A stretch of DNA of 64,000 bases. It comes from JABURQ01 sp029243145. GTDB taxonomy: Bacteria > Planctomycetota > Planctomycetia > Planctomycetales > Planctomycetaceae. The translations under genes and the position numbers were made by a program. The stretch is from positions 62,001 through 126,000 of the forward strand of contig CBFHYX010000009.1 of assembly GCA_965660145.1 (NCBI GenBank), in the 5' to 3' direction. The notes below the pieces were generated by a model that was not told where the DNA came from, searched no databases, and saw nothing but the letters and a program-made list of their open reading frames with translations. Shown here piece by piece: positions 18,806-27,742 of the stretch (position 1 is its first letter; each line of letters starts with the position of its first letter).

Positions 18806-20050
18806 TTACGACAAGTCGTTCAGCAATTTGATCAATGGCAGGAAGAGTGCGATCACGATGAAACCAACAATCACACCGAGCACAACAACCATGATCGGTT
18901 CGAGCAGGTTCACGAGTGCTTCCACCAGCACCGAGACTTCTTCGTCGTACACATCGGCAACTTTGTACAACATCGTATCGAGAGCACCGGTTTCTTCCCC
19001 CACGTCCACCATGTTGACGACCATGTCGTCCACGATGCGGGCTTCCTTCAGAGGGACCGCAATCGGTTCCCCTTCGCGAATCGCCGCGTAAATTTTATCG
19101 AACGCACGCCGGAACACCGCGTTGCCCGCCGTATCGCGGGCAATCACAATGGCCTCCAGAATCGGCACCCCGGACGCAATTAACGTCCCCAAGGTTCTCG
19201 CCGTCCTCGCAACGCACGTCTTTTCAAGAATGTTCCCGAGCAGCGGTATCCTCAGAGACAGCCAGTCGACGACAAACTCTCCCGTCTTATTCTTCTTGAT
19301 AATTTTGATCATCAGGTAGAATACGATCGGCCCCGCCGGCAGCAAGTACCAATATTTACTAACATAATCGGACATCGTAATCAGCATGACGGTCATTTCT
19401 GGAAGCTCGGTATCGAAGCCCAGGAAAATCTCTTTGAACTTCGGAATGATCCACTTCATAATCCCAAACACAATCAGGGTGGCGACCGAGATCACAGCCG
19501 CCGGATAAATCATGGCCCCTTTCACTTTTCGTTTGAGCGATTGAGCTCGTTCTTTAAACTCGGCCAGTCGTTGCAAAATAATTTCGAGGGCACCACCGGC
19601 CTCACCGGCTTTCACCATATTGCAGTAGAGATTGTCGAACGCTTTGGGTTGCTTCGACATCGCTTCGGAAAGAGTACTTCCTGACTCGATGTCTTCGATC
19701 ACACCCATCAAAGAGTTCTTTAACGGACCGGGCTTCGCCTGACCTTCCAAAATTCTCAAAGAACGCAGAATCGGCAAACCAGCATCCTGCAACGTCGAGA
19801 GTTGACGGGTGAAGGTGCAAAGATGTGTCCCCTTGACTCCCCCCATGGAAAAACCGCGCTTCTTTTTAGCGGCTGCTTTCCCCTTCTTCTCGACGGTCTT
19901 CTTTTTCTTGGCACGCTTTTCGGCGATTCGGGTCACGAAGAAACCCTGCTCTCGAATCATCGACTGGGCATCAGCCTCTGTCGGTGCTTCTATGGAGTCT
20001 TTGACTTCCATCCCGTTATTGTCCATCGCCTCATACTGGAACACTGGCAT
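18806..20050 (-). CDS. gspF: Type II secretion / type IV pilus inner-membrane platform protein GspF/PilC
   Basis: 414 residues, normal length for the family. It has an N-terminal 'FQYEAMDNNGMEVKDSIEA' domain, a Lys-rich linker (about 45-70, unusually basic), and two copies of the T2SSF helical domain, the first at about 85-205 and the second at about 285-410, each followed by membrane helices. GspF/PilC sits in the inner membrane and couples the cytoplasmic ATPase to pilus assembly. AGGAG lies seven bases before the start. It follows the ATPase gene by 78 bp and precedes the first pseudopilin by 56 bp. Confidence 0.95.
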   Translation of the reverse strand: MPVFQYEAMDNNGMEVKDSIEAPTEADAQSMIREQGFFVTRIAEKRAKKKKTVEKKGKAAAKKKRGFSMGGVKGTHLCTFTRQLSTLQDAGLPILRSLRILEGQAKPGPLKNSLMGVIEDIESGSTLSEAMSKQPKAFDNLYCNMVKAGEAGGALEIILQRLAEFKERAQSLKRKVKGAMIYPAAVISVATLIVFGIMKWIIPKFKEIFLGFDTELPEMTVMLITMSDYVSKYWYLLPAGPIVFYLMIKIIKKNKTGEFVVDWLSLRIPLLGNILEKTCVARTARTLGTLIASGVPILEAIVIARDTAGNAVFRRAFDKIYAAIREGEPIAVPLKEARIVDDMVVNMVDVGEETGALDTMLYKVADVYDEEVSVLVEALVNLLEPIMVVVLGVIVGFIVIALFLPLIKLLNDLS

Positions 20051-20128
20051 GGATCATCTCCTGTTGGTCTAAAATAAGGCCCAATAATTTCTGTAAGTAA
20101 TGTGAATTCACCGCACGAGTGAACTCAT

Positions 20129-21832
20129 CTATCCAATCTCTTCAACGACAGTCTCACGCACCAATTCGTCGATCGTGGTAATCCCGTCAAAGATCAATTT
20201 GAGTCCTGCTTCACGCAGCGTCGTCATCCCTTGTGTTCGGGCAAAGCTTCGGATGTCGTCTACCGACGCATCGGCAACGATCATGTCGCGAATTTCATCC
20301 GTCACTTCCATAAACTCATAAATTCCTGTACGGCCTTTGTAGCCCGAGTTATTACAACGCGAGCAACCTTTGCCGTAATAAAACTTGTATTTGCGTGCCT
20401 GTTCGATGGGCAATTGCAATTCCATCAACAGATCGTCACTCGGATCGAACTCTGTTCGACATTCCGTGCAAATTTTTCTCAACAGTCGCTGAGCAAGAAT
20501 TGCTTCCACAGTCGCTGTGATCAGAAACGGTGGAACGCCCATATCACGCAAACGTGTAATGGCTGTCGGGGCATCGTTCGTGTGCAAGGTACTAAACACG
20601 AGATGCCCGGTGAGAGCACTTTGGACAGCAATCTCACCCGTCTCGTAGTCTCGAATTTCTCCGACCAGAATGCGGTCAGGGTCGTGACGCAAAATCGCTC
20701 GCAGCACATTGGCGAAGGTGACTTGAATGTCAGGATTCACAGGCACCTGAACAATGCCATCAATGTCGTATTCAATCGGGTCTTCCGTCGTAATCAACTT
20801 CGACTCGATATCATTCAGTTCCTGCAATGCAGAATAAAGCGTTGTGGTTTTCCCGGAACCGGTCGGTCCCGTCACCAACACAATCCCGTTCGGTCGTTTG
20901 ATGGCGGTGCGGAATCGCATCAGGGTATTCGGGTCCATACCGATCTTACTCAGATCGAGCTGCACCACGGTGCGGTCCAGAACACGCATCACGACCGCTT
21001 CGCCGTTGAGTGTCGGCAAGATACTGACACGCAAGTCGACCGGATTTCCACCGACATTCAATTCGATGCGACCGTCTTGTGGCAGTCGGCGTTCGGCAAT
21101 ATCGAGGTCGGCCATAATCTTAATACGGGAGACGATCGCATTTGCCAGGTGACGAGGTGGTGGAACCATTTCGTACAAGACGCCATCAGCACGAACCCGA
21201 ATCTTGAATTCGTCTTCAAACGGCTCAAAGTGAATGTCGCTCGCCTGATCGCGAATCGCCAACAATAAAACCATGTTGAGTAATTTGCGAATCGGCGCGG
21301 CATCTGCCATTTCCTCATCGGATGACAGGTCATAGCCGTGGTTTGGATTATCGAGATCATCATCTTCCAACTGACCGATGACATCCTCGATACTGTCTTC
21401 ACGGTCGGCATAGTAACGACTGATTGACGCTTCGACATCTTTGGCAGTCGAAACCGCACCTCGGACTTCATAGCCGAGAAAGTTTCTCAGATCGTCGAGA
21501 GCTTCCAGGTTCTGCGGCTCTGCCATGGCGACAGTCAGAACAGAATCCTTCAACGAAATCGGCATAATCTTGTAGATTTCGGCCATCGTCTGCGGAACAA
21601 GTTCCAACACCTTCGGTGGAATGGTTGTTTCCAACAGACTGATGACGGGCATGCCCCATTGCTCGGCTAAAGCCTCAGTCACCTGTTCATCAGAGACCAG
21701 CCCCATACGGATCGCAACCTGTCCGATGACTTCGCCCGGGCTTTGCTTTTGTTCTTCCAGCACATCCCAAAGCTGATCCTCAGAGAGGTATCCCAGATCG
21801 ACCAGAATTTGTCCCAATTTACGCTGGGCCAT
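20129..21832 (-). CDS. gspE: GspE/PilB-type assembly ATPase
   Basis: 567 residues. The N-terminal MshEN-like domain is present ('LGQILVDLGYLSEDQLWDVL'). The ATPase core has Walker A 'GPTGSGKT' at 322-329, an Asp box with 'TTEDPIEYDIDG', Walker B 'RILVGEIRD', and the His box 'FSTLHTNDAP'. Near the C-terminus two CxxC pairs (CTEC and CSRC) form the tetracysteine zinc site of GspE/PilB. It powers pseudopilin polymerisation in the cytoplasm. It lies between pilT and gspF on the same strand, so it is the ATPase most likely to serve the local GspF. Confidence 0.95.
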   Translation of the reverse strand: MAQRKLGQILVDLGYLSEDQLWDVLEEQKQSPGEVIGQVAIRMGLVSDEQVTEALAEQWGMPVISLLETTIPPKVLELVPQTMAEIYKIMPISLKDSVLTVAMAEPQNLEALDDLRNFLGYEVRGAVSTAKDVEASISRYYADREDSIEDVIGQLEDDDLDNPNHGYDLSSDEEMADAAPIRKLLNMVLLLAIRDQASDIHFEPFEDEFKIRVRADGVLYEMVPPPRHLANAIVSRIKIMADLDIAERRLPQDGRIELNVGGNPVDLRVSILPTLNGEAVVMRVLDRTVVQLDLSKIGMDPNTLMRFRTAIKRPNGIVLVTGPTGSGKTTTLYSALQELNDIESKLITTEDPIEYDIDGIVQVPVNPDIQVTFANVLRAILRHDPDRILVGEIRDYETGEIAVQSALTGHLVFSTLHTNDAPTAITRLRDMGVPPFLITATVEAILAQRLLRKICTECRTEFDPSDDLLMELQLPIEQARKYKFYYGKGCSRCNNSGYKGRTGIYEFMEVTDEIRDMIVADASVDDIRSFARTQGMTTLREAGLKLIFDGITTIDELVRETVVEEIG

Positions 21833-21921
21833 GATTTCCTACCTTGGTTATTTTTTGCCAATCGCTGAACACAACTGGCAGGTTTCAATTTGAAAACGAA
21901 TGAAGACTGCTTCGCAAAAAC

Positions 21922-23040
21922 TCAATCCTCGAAATCGTCGCCATCCTCTTCCCCTTCATCCTCAAGAATTCCCATTTCCGCACGTTGAATGCGGGCTTTC
22001 AATTCGCCCGGTGCATTGGACTTCATCAGGACATCATCTTTTTCCACGATGTCGTTCTTCCAAAGGTCATACAAAGCATCATCCAACAATTGCATGCCGT
22101 ATTTCTTGCCGGTTTGAATCGAAGAGTTAATTCGAAATGTCTTCCCTTCACGAATCAGGTTGGCAATGGCGGGAGTCACCACTAGCAGTTCGTAGGCAGC
22201 TACTAACCCTTTTGGTTTCTTGGGTAATAACGCTTGTGACAAAACCCCAATGATCGCCGCCGACAACTGAGTTCGAATCTGTGCCTGCTGGCTCGTCGGA
22301 AACACGTCGATAATACGGTCGACTGTTCCTTGAGCCCCCGTGGTATGCAATGTCCCAAAAACGATGTGGCCAGTTTCCGCAGCCGTGATCGCCGCCGAAA
22401 TTGTGTCGAGGTCTCGCATCTCCCCCACGAGAATCACGTCGGGGTCCATTCGCAGAGCACGACGTAACGCTTCGGGGAAGTCGGGAACATCAATGCCGAT
22501 TTCGCGTTGGTTAATGGTCGATTTTTTATGGTCGTGGTAATACTCAATCGGGTCTTCGAGAGTAATGATATGATGATCGAGATTATCATTCATCCAGTTA
22601 ATCATACTCGCCAGACTCGTGGTCTTACCGCTACCTGTCGGCCCCGTCACTAGAAATAACCCACGAGGACGCTTAATCAAATCCTCGATGATCGGAGGGA
22701 GTCCCAATTGTTCAAAGGTCAAGAATTCGTTGGGAATTCGCCGCAGCACCATCCCGATCTGACCGCGTTGCTTGAACACAGCCACACGAAAGCGTGCTTT
22801 GTCGCCGAAGGCAAAACCGAAGTCTGTTCCACCAACTTCTTGCAACTCTTGTTGATTACGTTCTGGTGTAATCGACTTCATCAAAGAGACAGTATCTTCC
22901 GGCTCAAGAGTCTTGGTCTCGAGCCTTAACATACGGCCACCCGAACGTACCACCGGAGGCTGCCCCGTAGTGATATGAAGGTCCGATACGGACTCTTTCA
23001 CCACGGTTTCGAGCAATTTATCAATTTGAACATGTGCCAT
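21922..23040 (-). CDS. pilT: PilT-family retraction ATPase
   Basis: 372 residues, the usual PilT size. Walker A 'GPTGSGKT' is at 133-140, the Asp box at 'TLEDPIEYYH', Walker B at 'VILVGEMRD' (202-210), and the His box at 'FGTLHTTGAQGTVDR', a PilT-type sequence. The tetracysteine zinc site of GspE is absent, as expected. PilT depolymerises type IV pili. Its presence directly upstream of an otherwise T2SS-ordered operon is unusual. A 620 bp non-coding gap lies upstream, so a promoter for the whole downstream series probably sits there. The C-terminal tail is very acidic. Confidence 0.95.
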   Translation of the reverse strand: MAHVQIDKLLETVVKESVSDLHITTGQPPVVRSGGRMLRLETKTLEPEDTVSLMKSITPERNQQELQEVGGTDFGFAFGDKARFRVAVFKQRGQIGMVLRRIPNEFLTFEQLGLPPIIEDLIKRPRGLFLVTGPTGSGKTTSLASMINWMNDNLDHHIITLEDPIEYYHDHKKSTINQREIGIDVPDFPEALRRALRMDPDVILVGEMRDLDTISAAITAAETGHIVFGTLHTTGAQGTVDRIIDVFPTSQQAQIRTQLSAAIIGVLSQALLPKKPKGLVAAYELLVVTPAIANLIREGKTFRINSSIQTGKKYGMQLLDDALYDLWKNDIVEKDDVLMKSNAPGELKARIQRAEMGILEDEGEEDGDDFED

Positions 23041-23660
23041 GCGATCTCTTTCTCGTCAAAACAAGTCAATCACTGCTGAAATGAACGTCACTTGATACAA
23101 GTGGGCTACCAGCTTTTCCTTCATGGTTTTTGATTGAACAGCTTTGCTCCTTAACCACGATCGCGATTTGTTTCTATCCAATGCACAAACACCAGATACT
23201 CAATGCGGAATATTTCTTAGGTCGAATGAACGATAAAATTAATAACCTTCGAATTCCTGCAATGAGATGAATATGAAACTTTGCCGATTGGCAACCGCCC
23301 AATGAAAGACCTCATCCGGGCAGCACTTCGATTATTCGCGGTTGGAACCTGCAATTCAAAAAAATGACCGATTTATAGTTTCGTTGTCGATGATCGGGAA
23401 ACTCCCCAAGTGGTAAATTCCCGTCATCATTGACTCCTTATTTTCGTACTCGAAGCACGCGCCGAATACTGTTGCATAATAAAACACTCAAGTTCCGTCT
23501 ATACGGCAAACTAAGCCTAAATCGATCATCAAATAAAACACCAAACCCTAGGCATAATTTTCCATATCTCACTACTGACACTTGAGTTAATGAACGAAAA
23601 ATAGATTACGTTGAGAGGAAACCCTCGAACAGAACCATTGTCGTAAAGATCTTGAGCAAA
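23041..23660 (-). other. 620 bp intergenic region between the two ATPase transcription units
   Basis: I see no supported gene, tRNA or repeat here. The stretch is visibly richer in A and T than its neighbours. It must contain the 3' end of the upstream ATPase transcript and probably the promoter for pilT-gspE-gspF and the pseudopilins, but no convincing -35/-10 pair could be assigned by eye. Confidence 0.5.
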
Positions 23661-25358
23661 CTAATCCCGACCTGTCGCCAGCTTATAGACCTCTGACAGA
23701 GTCGTAACACCTTTCATAGCCTTCTCTTTTGCATCTTCAACAAGAGTCTTCATCCCGAAAAGACGTGCCTGCCGACGGATGTTCTGAGTCGACTCGCTTT
23801 TGAAAGTCATCTCTCGCAGAGTCGGGTTCATGACCATCAGCTCAAAGACCGCGTTTCGCCCTTTAAACCCGCTATGCTGACAGGTGTTGCACCCCTTACC
23901 TCGCATAAAGACAGCTTCCGCAGCCTCAGCATCGGTGATGTCAAAGTGTTGCAATTCGCTCGGGTCGGGCGTGTAAGGGGCCTTGCATTTTGCACAAGAG
24001 ACCCTCACCAGACGCTGCGCCATAATCGCCATTACCGAGGATGCGACCAAAAATGGCTGTACACCCATATCGATAAGTCGTGTTATAGAACCGGGCGCAT
24101 CGTTCGTGTGTAACGTACTGAATACTAAGTGTCCAGTCAAAGAAGCCTGAATTGCCATGTCGGCAGTTTCATTGTCGCGAATTTCACCAACCAGAATCAC
24201 ATTGGGAGCCTGTCGTAACATGGCACGAATAATTCGTGCGAAATCGAGTCCAATCTCGGACTTCACTTGAACCTGATTAATACCGGCCAGATAATACTCC
24301 ACTGGGTCTTCCGCAGTAATAATTTTACGATCCGGTCGATTCAGCTCACCCAACGCACTATACAAAGTGGTCGTCTTCCCGGAACCGGTGGGCCCCGTCA
24401 CGAGAAAAATACCATTGGGACGCCTGATCAGATTCTGGAAATTCCTATAGTTCTCCTCTCCGAAACCGAGATTCTTGATCCCGATTTTGATGCTATCGCG
24501 GTCGAGAATACGCATGACCACGGCCTGACCATGATTCGTGGGCATAATGGAGAGACGGAGGTCGTAATCCTTACCGTTGATTGTGGTTTTGATGCGTCCG
24601 TCCTGCGGGCGACGCTTCTCAGAGATATCCACCCGAGCCATAATTTTGATACGTGAGACAATTGCCCCCAACAATCGTCGCGGAGGTGAGTCACGTTCGA
24701 TCAACACACCATCAATTCGATAACGCACTCGAATTCGGTCTTCAAATGGCTCGATATGAATATCGGAAGCCCGCATGTTCACAGCTTCACTGATCACCAG
24801 GTTCACCAGCCGAATCACAGGAGCGCTATCGTCTTCGTCCGCAACTTGCATTGCCTCAGCCGCTTCAACCGCGGTGAAGTCGATTGCCGTTTCCGTAAAC
24901 TCTGTAATCATCGAGTCGACAGATTCCGTTTCATCTTGGCCATAATGACGGTTGATGGCGGCTTGAATCGCCTCCTTCCCGGCCAGAGTCACTTTGATTT
25001 CGCAGTTCAGGATAAACCGTAGCTTATCGAGAACTTCGTATTTCATCGGATCATGAATGGCAATCGTCAGCGACTCTTCATCACGTTCCAGTGGGATCAC
25101 GATATTTTCGCGAGCCACCGATTCCGGAACGAGCCCGATGATGCTGGACGGAATTTCGCGACCTTCCAAATCGACAAACTCGTAACCAAACTGCGCAGCC
25201 TGCTTTGCTGCGATATCCTCAGCAGAAACATATCCCAGTTTATTAAGAGCCTCTTCCGCAGAAATCCCGTGGCTTGATGCCAGCGAGAGCGCTTCCTGAA
25301 GCTGATCCTCAGAGATTGTCCCTTCATCCACTAATTGTTGTAGCCAGTCTTCCGCCAT
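23661..25358 (-). CDS. Second GspE/PilB-type ATPase
   Basis: 565 residues, collinear with the other GspE in this locus. It has an MshEN-like N-terminus, Walker A 'GPTGSGKT' at 322-329, Asp box 'TAEDPVEYYLAG', Walker B 'VILVGEIRD', His box 'FSTLHTNDAPGSITR', and a tetracysteine zinc site (CAKC and CNTC). It is clearly diverged from the 567-residue copy, so it is an old paralogue and not a recent duplication. It stands alone, with about 620 bp on its 3' side and 660 bp on its 5' side. It could drive a second machine whose platform is elsewhere, or act alternately with the other ATPase on the same GspF. Confidence 0.94.
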   Translation of the reverse strand: MAEDWLQQLVDEGTISEDQLQEALSLASSHGISAEEALNKLGYVSAEDIAAKQAAQFGYEFVDLEGREIPSSIIGLVPESVARENIVIPLERDEESLTIAIHDPMKYEVLDKLRFILNCEIKVTLAGKEAIQAAINRHYGQDETESVDSMITEFTETAIDFTAVEAAEAMQVADEDDSAPVIRLVNLVISEAVNMRASDIHIEPFEDRIRVRYRIDGVLIERDSPPRRLLGAIVSRIKIMARVDISEKRRPQDGRIKTTINGKDYDLRLSIMPTNHGQAVVMRILDRDSIKIGIKNLGFGEENYRNFQNLIRRPNGIFLVTGPTGSGKTTTLYSALGELNRPDRKIITAEDPVEYYLAGINQVQVKSEIGLDFARIIRAMLRQAPNVILVGEIRDNETADMAIQASLTGHLVFSTLHTNDAPGSITRLIDMGVQPFLVASSVMAIMAQRLVRVSCAKCKAPYTPDPSELQHFDITDAEAAEAVFMRGKGCNTCQHSGFKGRNAVFELMVMNPTLREMTFKSESTQNIRRQARLFGMKTLVEDAKEKAMKGVTTLSEVYKLATGRD

Positions 25359-26022
25359 AGCGGTGATTACCTCTATTTTGCTCGGTTGAAAAGTCCTGAA
25401 CCTGTCTCCTCACCAGCCCCAATCGACAACCGTCGATCAAAAGATGAGAAGCTCAGACTCCAAGTATCGCTGCTAGTATTTATGACTCTGGAAGTGTTCA
25501 TCATACCCGGGATCAGGTTTTGATGTTTCCCTGATCGAACACGAATACAGAAATGAAGCCCCTTAGTTTCCATTGGGAGTTAAATTCTGAGGATCCGAGA
25601 CCTGCGAGTCAAGGAAATTGACGGAATCTACATATGAATTAACGCTTTACGTTCATTCAGGCCACACATCACTCAATTATGTTCAAGCAATTTCTGCCTG
25701 CCTACACAGCCACTTGATAGCGCCCACTGTTTCATCACTGTCATTTCGCCAATCGGCTGTTAAAATGTGTCGGGCCGAGCTGGAATGCAGCGGTTCATCC
25801 CTTGTGTGCTTGAGACCTACAAGCAAGGCCCAGCACCAGCCTGCCGAACGCCTGCGGCTACGATATCCCTAGAAACATGAACATTCTCCCCCCTTGGGGC
25901 AGAATCCAGTAATAAACATTTCGGAACTGGTTGGTTTCCCGATTCCTGGGCCTAAAATTAGTTACAGATTCGACTTGCATACCCTATTTGGTTTACAGAT
26001 ACCTCGATCACAAAGGCTTCTC
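25359..26022. other. 664 bp divergent intergenic region
   Basis: This lies between the minus-strand ATPase gene and plus-strand sufU and must hold both promoters. Short open frames here (for example 25618-25872) have no ribosome-binding site, low-complexity composition and no recognisable product. No regulator site such as an Fe-S-responsive operator could be identified by eye. Confidence 0.45.
26013..26016 (+). promoter_or_regulatory. Shine-Dalgarno site deciding the sufU GTG start
   Basis: AAGG six bases before the GTG at 26023. The open frame extends upstream to 25894, but that part shows no family similarity and no ribosome-binding site. Confidence 0.5.
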
Positions 26023-26430
26023 GTGTCGATAGATCAATATGAAGAACTCTATGAAGACTACATCCTGCCGCACTTCGAAGATCCTTATCATAAAGAAGAG
26101 ATCGATTGTGCGAGTTGTCAGCACTCAGCGAGGAACCCGCTTTGCGGTGATACCGTGACGCTGCAACTCATGATTGGCGAAAATGAAGTCATCGAAAAGG
26201 CTTACTTCAGCGGTAACGGCTGTGCCATCAGCCAAGCGGGAGCTTCAATTCTCTGTGAAAAAATCGAGGGAAAAACTGTCCTTGAGTTAGAACAGTTTTC
26301 CGCAGAACAGATGCTGGAGCTTTTGAAAGTCCCCCTCACAGCCACTCGCCAACGCTGCGGCCTACTGGGATTCAAAGTCCTCAAAACATTGCTTTACTCG
26401 CGTGACACTGAAGAAGCTCTCACGGAATAA
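26023..26430 (+). CDS. sufU: SufU/NifU-type Fe-S cluster assembly scaffold
   Basis: 135 residues from a GTG start, close to the usual SufU length. The three conserved Cys positions are in 'NPLCGDTV', 'GNGCAISQAGAS' and 'RQRCGLLG', which bind Zn or the nascent cluster. An additional CxxC pair (CASC) lies just before the first motif. SufU accepts sulfur from SufS in Gram-positive bacteria and is also paired with SufS in planctomycetes. sufS follows after 31 bp, so the two are almost certainly an operon. Confidence 0.92.
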   Translation: MSIDQYEELYEDYILPHFEDPYHKEEIDCASCQHSARNPLCGDTVTLQLMIGENEVIEKAYFSGNGCAISQAGASILCEKIEGKTVLELEQFSAEQMLELLKVPLTATRQRCGLLGFKVLKTLLYSRDTEEALTE

Positions 26431-26461
26431 CCGTCCGTAGCTTCCACCATCAGGAACCCTC

Positions 26462-27715
26462 ATGTCCACACACACCGACCCAGTGACATCTTCGCTGGAG
26501 CAATACCGGAGTGACTTTCCGGCGTTACATCAAACACACCCGAATGGCAGTCCCGTCGTCTATCTCGATACTGGGGCTTCCGCTCAAAAACCTCAGTGTG
26601 TGATCGATGCCGTCAGCCGTTGCTACTCAGAGTATTACGCAAACGCCTACCGCGGCGTGTATTACTTCGGAGCACGAATTGATGAAGAGTTGGAAAATGC
26701 TCGCGAACAAGTTCGCAACCTGCTGAACGCGAAGTCGGCTCACGAAATCGTCTTCACCGCTGGAACAACAATGTCCATCAATATGGTGGCTCAAGGCTGG
26801 GGACGAAAAGCATTATCTGCCGGTGATGAAATCATCCTGAATCTCCTCGAACACCACGCCAATCTGGTCCCTTGGCAAATGATTGCCCAAGAAACCGGCG
26901 CGATCCTGAAATATTTACCACTGACTGCCGATGGACAACTCGATCTCGATCAACTTCCCAATCTGCTGACAAACAAAACCAAATTGCTGGCTGTCACCGG
27001 CATGTCGAATGTTCTGGGAACACTGCCCGACCTGAAATCCATCATCTCGATGTGCCACGGAAACAACACCTTGGTGCTCGTTGATGGAGCACAACTTGTT
27101 CCCCATACGAATGTAAACGTCACTGAACTTGATATCGACTTCCTCACGTTTTCAGGCCACAAGATGTATGGCCCGTCCGGGGTGGGCGTTCTTTACGGCA
27201 AAGAAAATCTATTGGACGAGATGGATCCTATTCTCGGTGGCGGTCACATGATCGACCAGGTGTTTCAAGATCATTCGACCTGGGCAGAGTTACCGGCCAA
27301 ACTGGAGGCAGGAACTCTGCCGATTGCCCCCATCATTGGATTGGGGAACGCCATTGAATACATCCAGGACATCGGTCTGCATCAAATCGAGACGCATGAG
27401 AGATCACTGCTCGAATACGCTCATGACAAGCTCACAGAACTTCCCGGACTGCAAATTCTCGGCCCGTCTCTCGATCAGAAAGGAGCCATCACCAGCTTTA
27501 CCATCGAGGGATTGCATCCTCATGATATTGCAGACTGGCTTGACCGGGCGGGAGTCGCCGTAAGAGCCGGCCACCACTGCACCATGCCGCTTCACGAGCA
27601 CTTGAATATCCACGCATCAACGCGTGCCAGCTTTGGGCTCTACAACAACCACAGCGATATTGACGCACTTTGTGAAGGTCTGGAATACACTCTCCAAAAG
27701 CACAAGCTGATTTAA
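26462..27715 (+). CDS. sufS: SufS-type cysteine desulfurase
   Basis: 417 residues, PLP fold type I. The N-terminal signature 'VVYLDTGASAQKPQCVIDAV' is present. The PLP lysine lies in 'FSGHKMYGPSGVGVLYG', and the persulfide cysteine in 'RAGHHCTMPLHEHL' on the C-terminal mobile segment, typical of group II (SufS) enzymes. It converts L-cysteine to L-alanine and a protein-bound persulfide for Fe-S assembly. It directly follows sufU. Confidence 0.95.
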   Translation: MSTHTDPVTSSLEQYRSDFPALHQTHPNGSPVVYLDTGASAQKPQCVIDAVSRCYSEYYANAYRGVYYFGARIDEELENAREQVRNLLNAKSAHEIVFTAGTTMSINMVAQGWGRKALSAGDEIILNLLEHHANLVPWQMIAQETGAILKYLPLTADGQLDLDQLPNLLTNKTKLLAVTGMSNVLGTLPDLKSIISMCHGNNTLVLVDGAQLVPHTNVNVTELDIDFLTFSGHKMYGPSGVGVLYGKENLLDEMDPILGGGHMIDQVFQDHSTWAELPAKLEAGTLPIAPIIGLGNAIEYIQDIGLHQIETHERSLLEYAHDKLTELPGLQILGPSLDQKGAITSFTIEGLHPHDIADWLDRAGVAVRAGHHCTMPLHEHLNIHASTRASFGLYNNHSDIDALCEGLEYTLQKHKLI

Positions 27716-27723
27716 CAGCACGT

Positions 27724-27742
27724 CAGAAATGAATCATTTCTG
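27724..27742. repeat. Inverted repeat between convergent sufS and the lipoprotein gene
   Basis: A perfect 9-bp palindrome around one central base (CAGAAATGA / TCATTTCTG). It contains the stop codon of the minus-strand lipoprotein gene and lies 9 bp after sufS. There is no clear T run, so a bidirectional terminator function is only possible. Confidence 0.35.

Noticed and set aside
20231..21268. Long 345-codon frame on the plus strand opposite gspE
   Set aside because: It is antisense to a clearly conserved ATPase and its sequence has no family pattern. Similar antisense frames opposite the pseudopilin and secreted protein genes were rejected for the same reason.
25618..25872. 84-codon frame upstream of sufU
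   Set aside because: No ribosome-binding site, no recognisable product and a composition unlike its neighbours.
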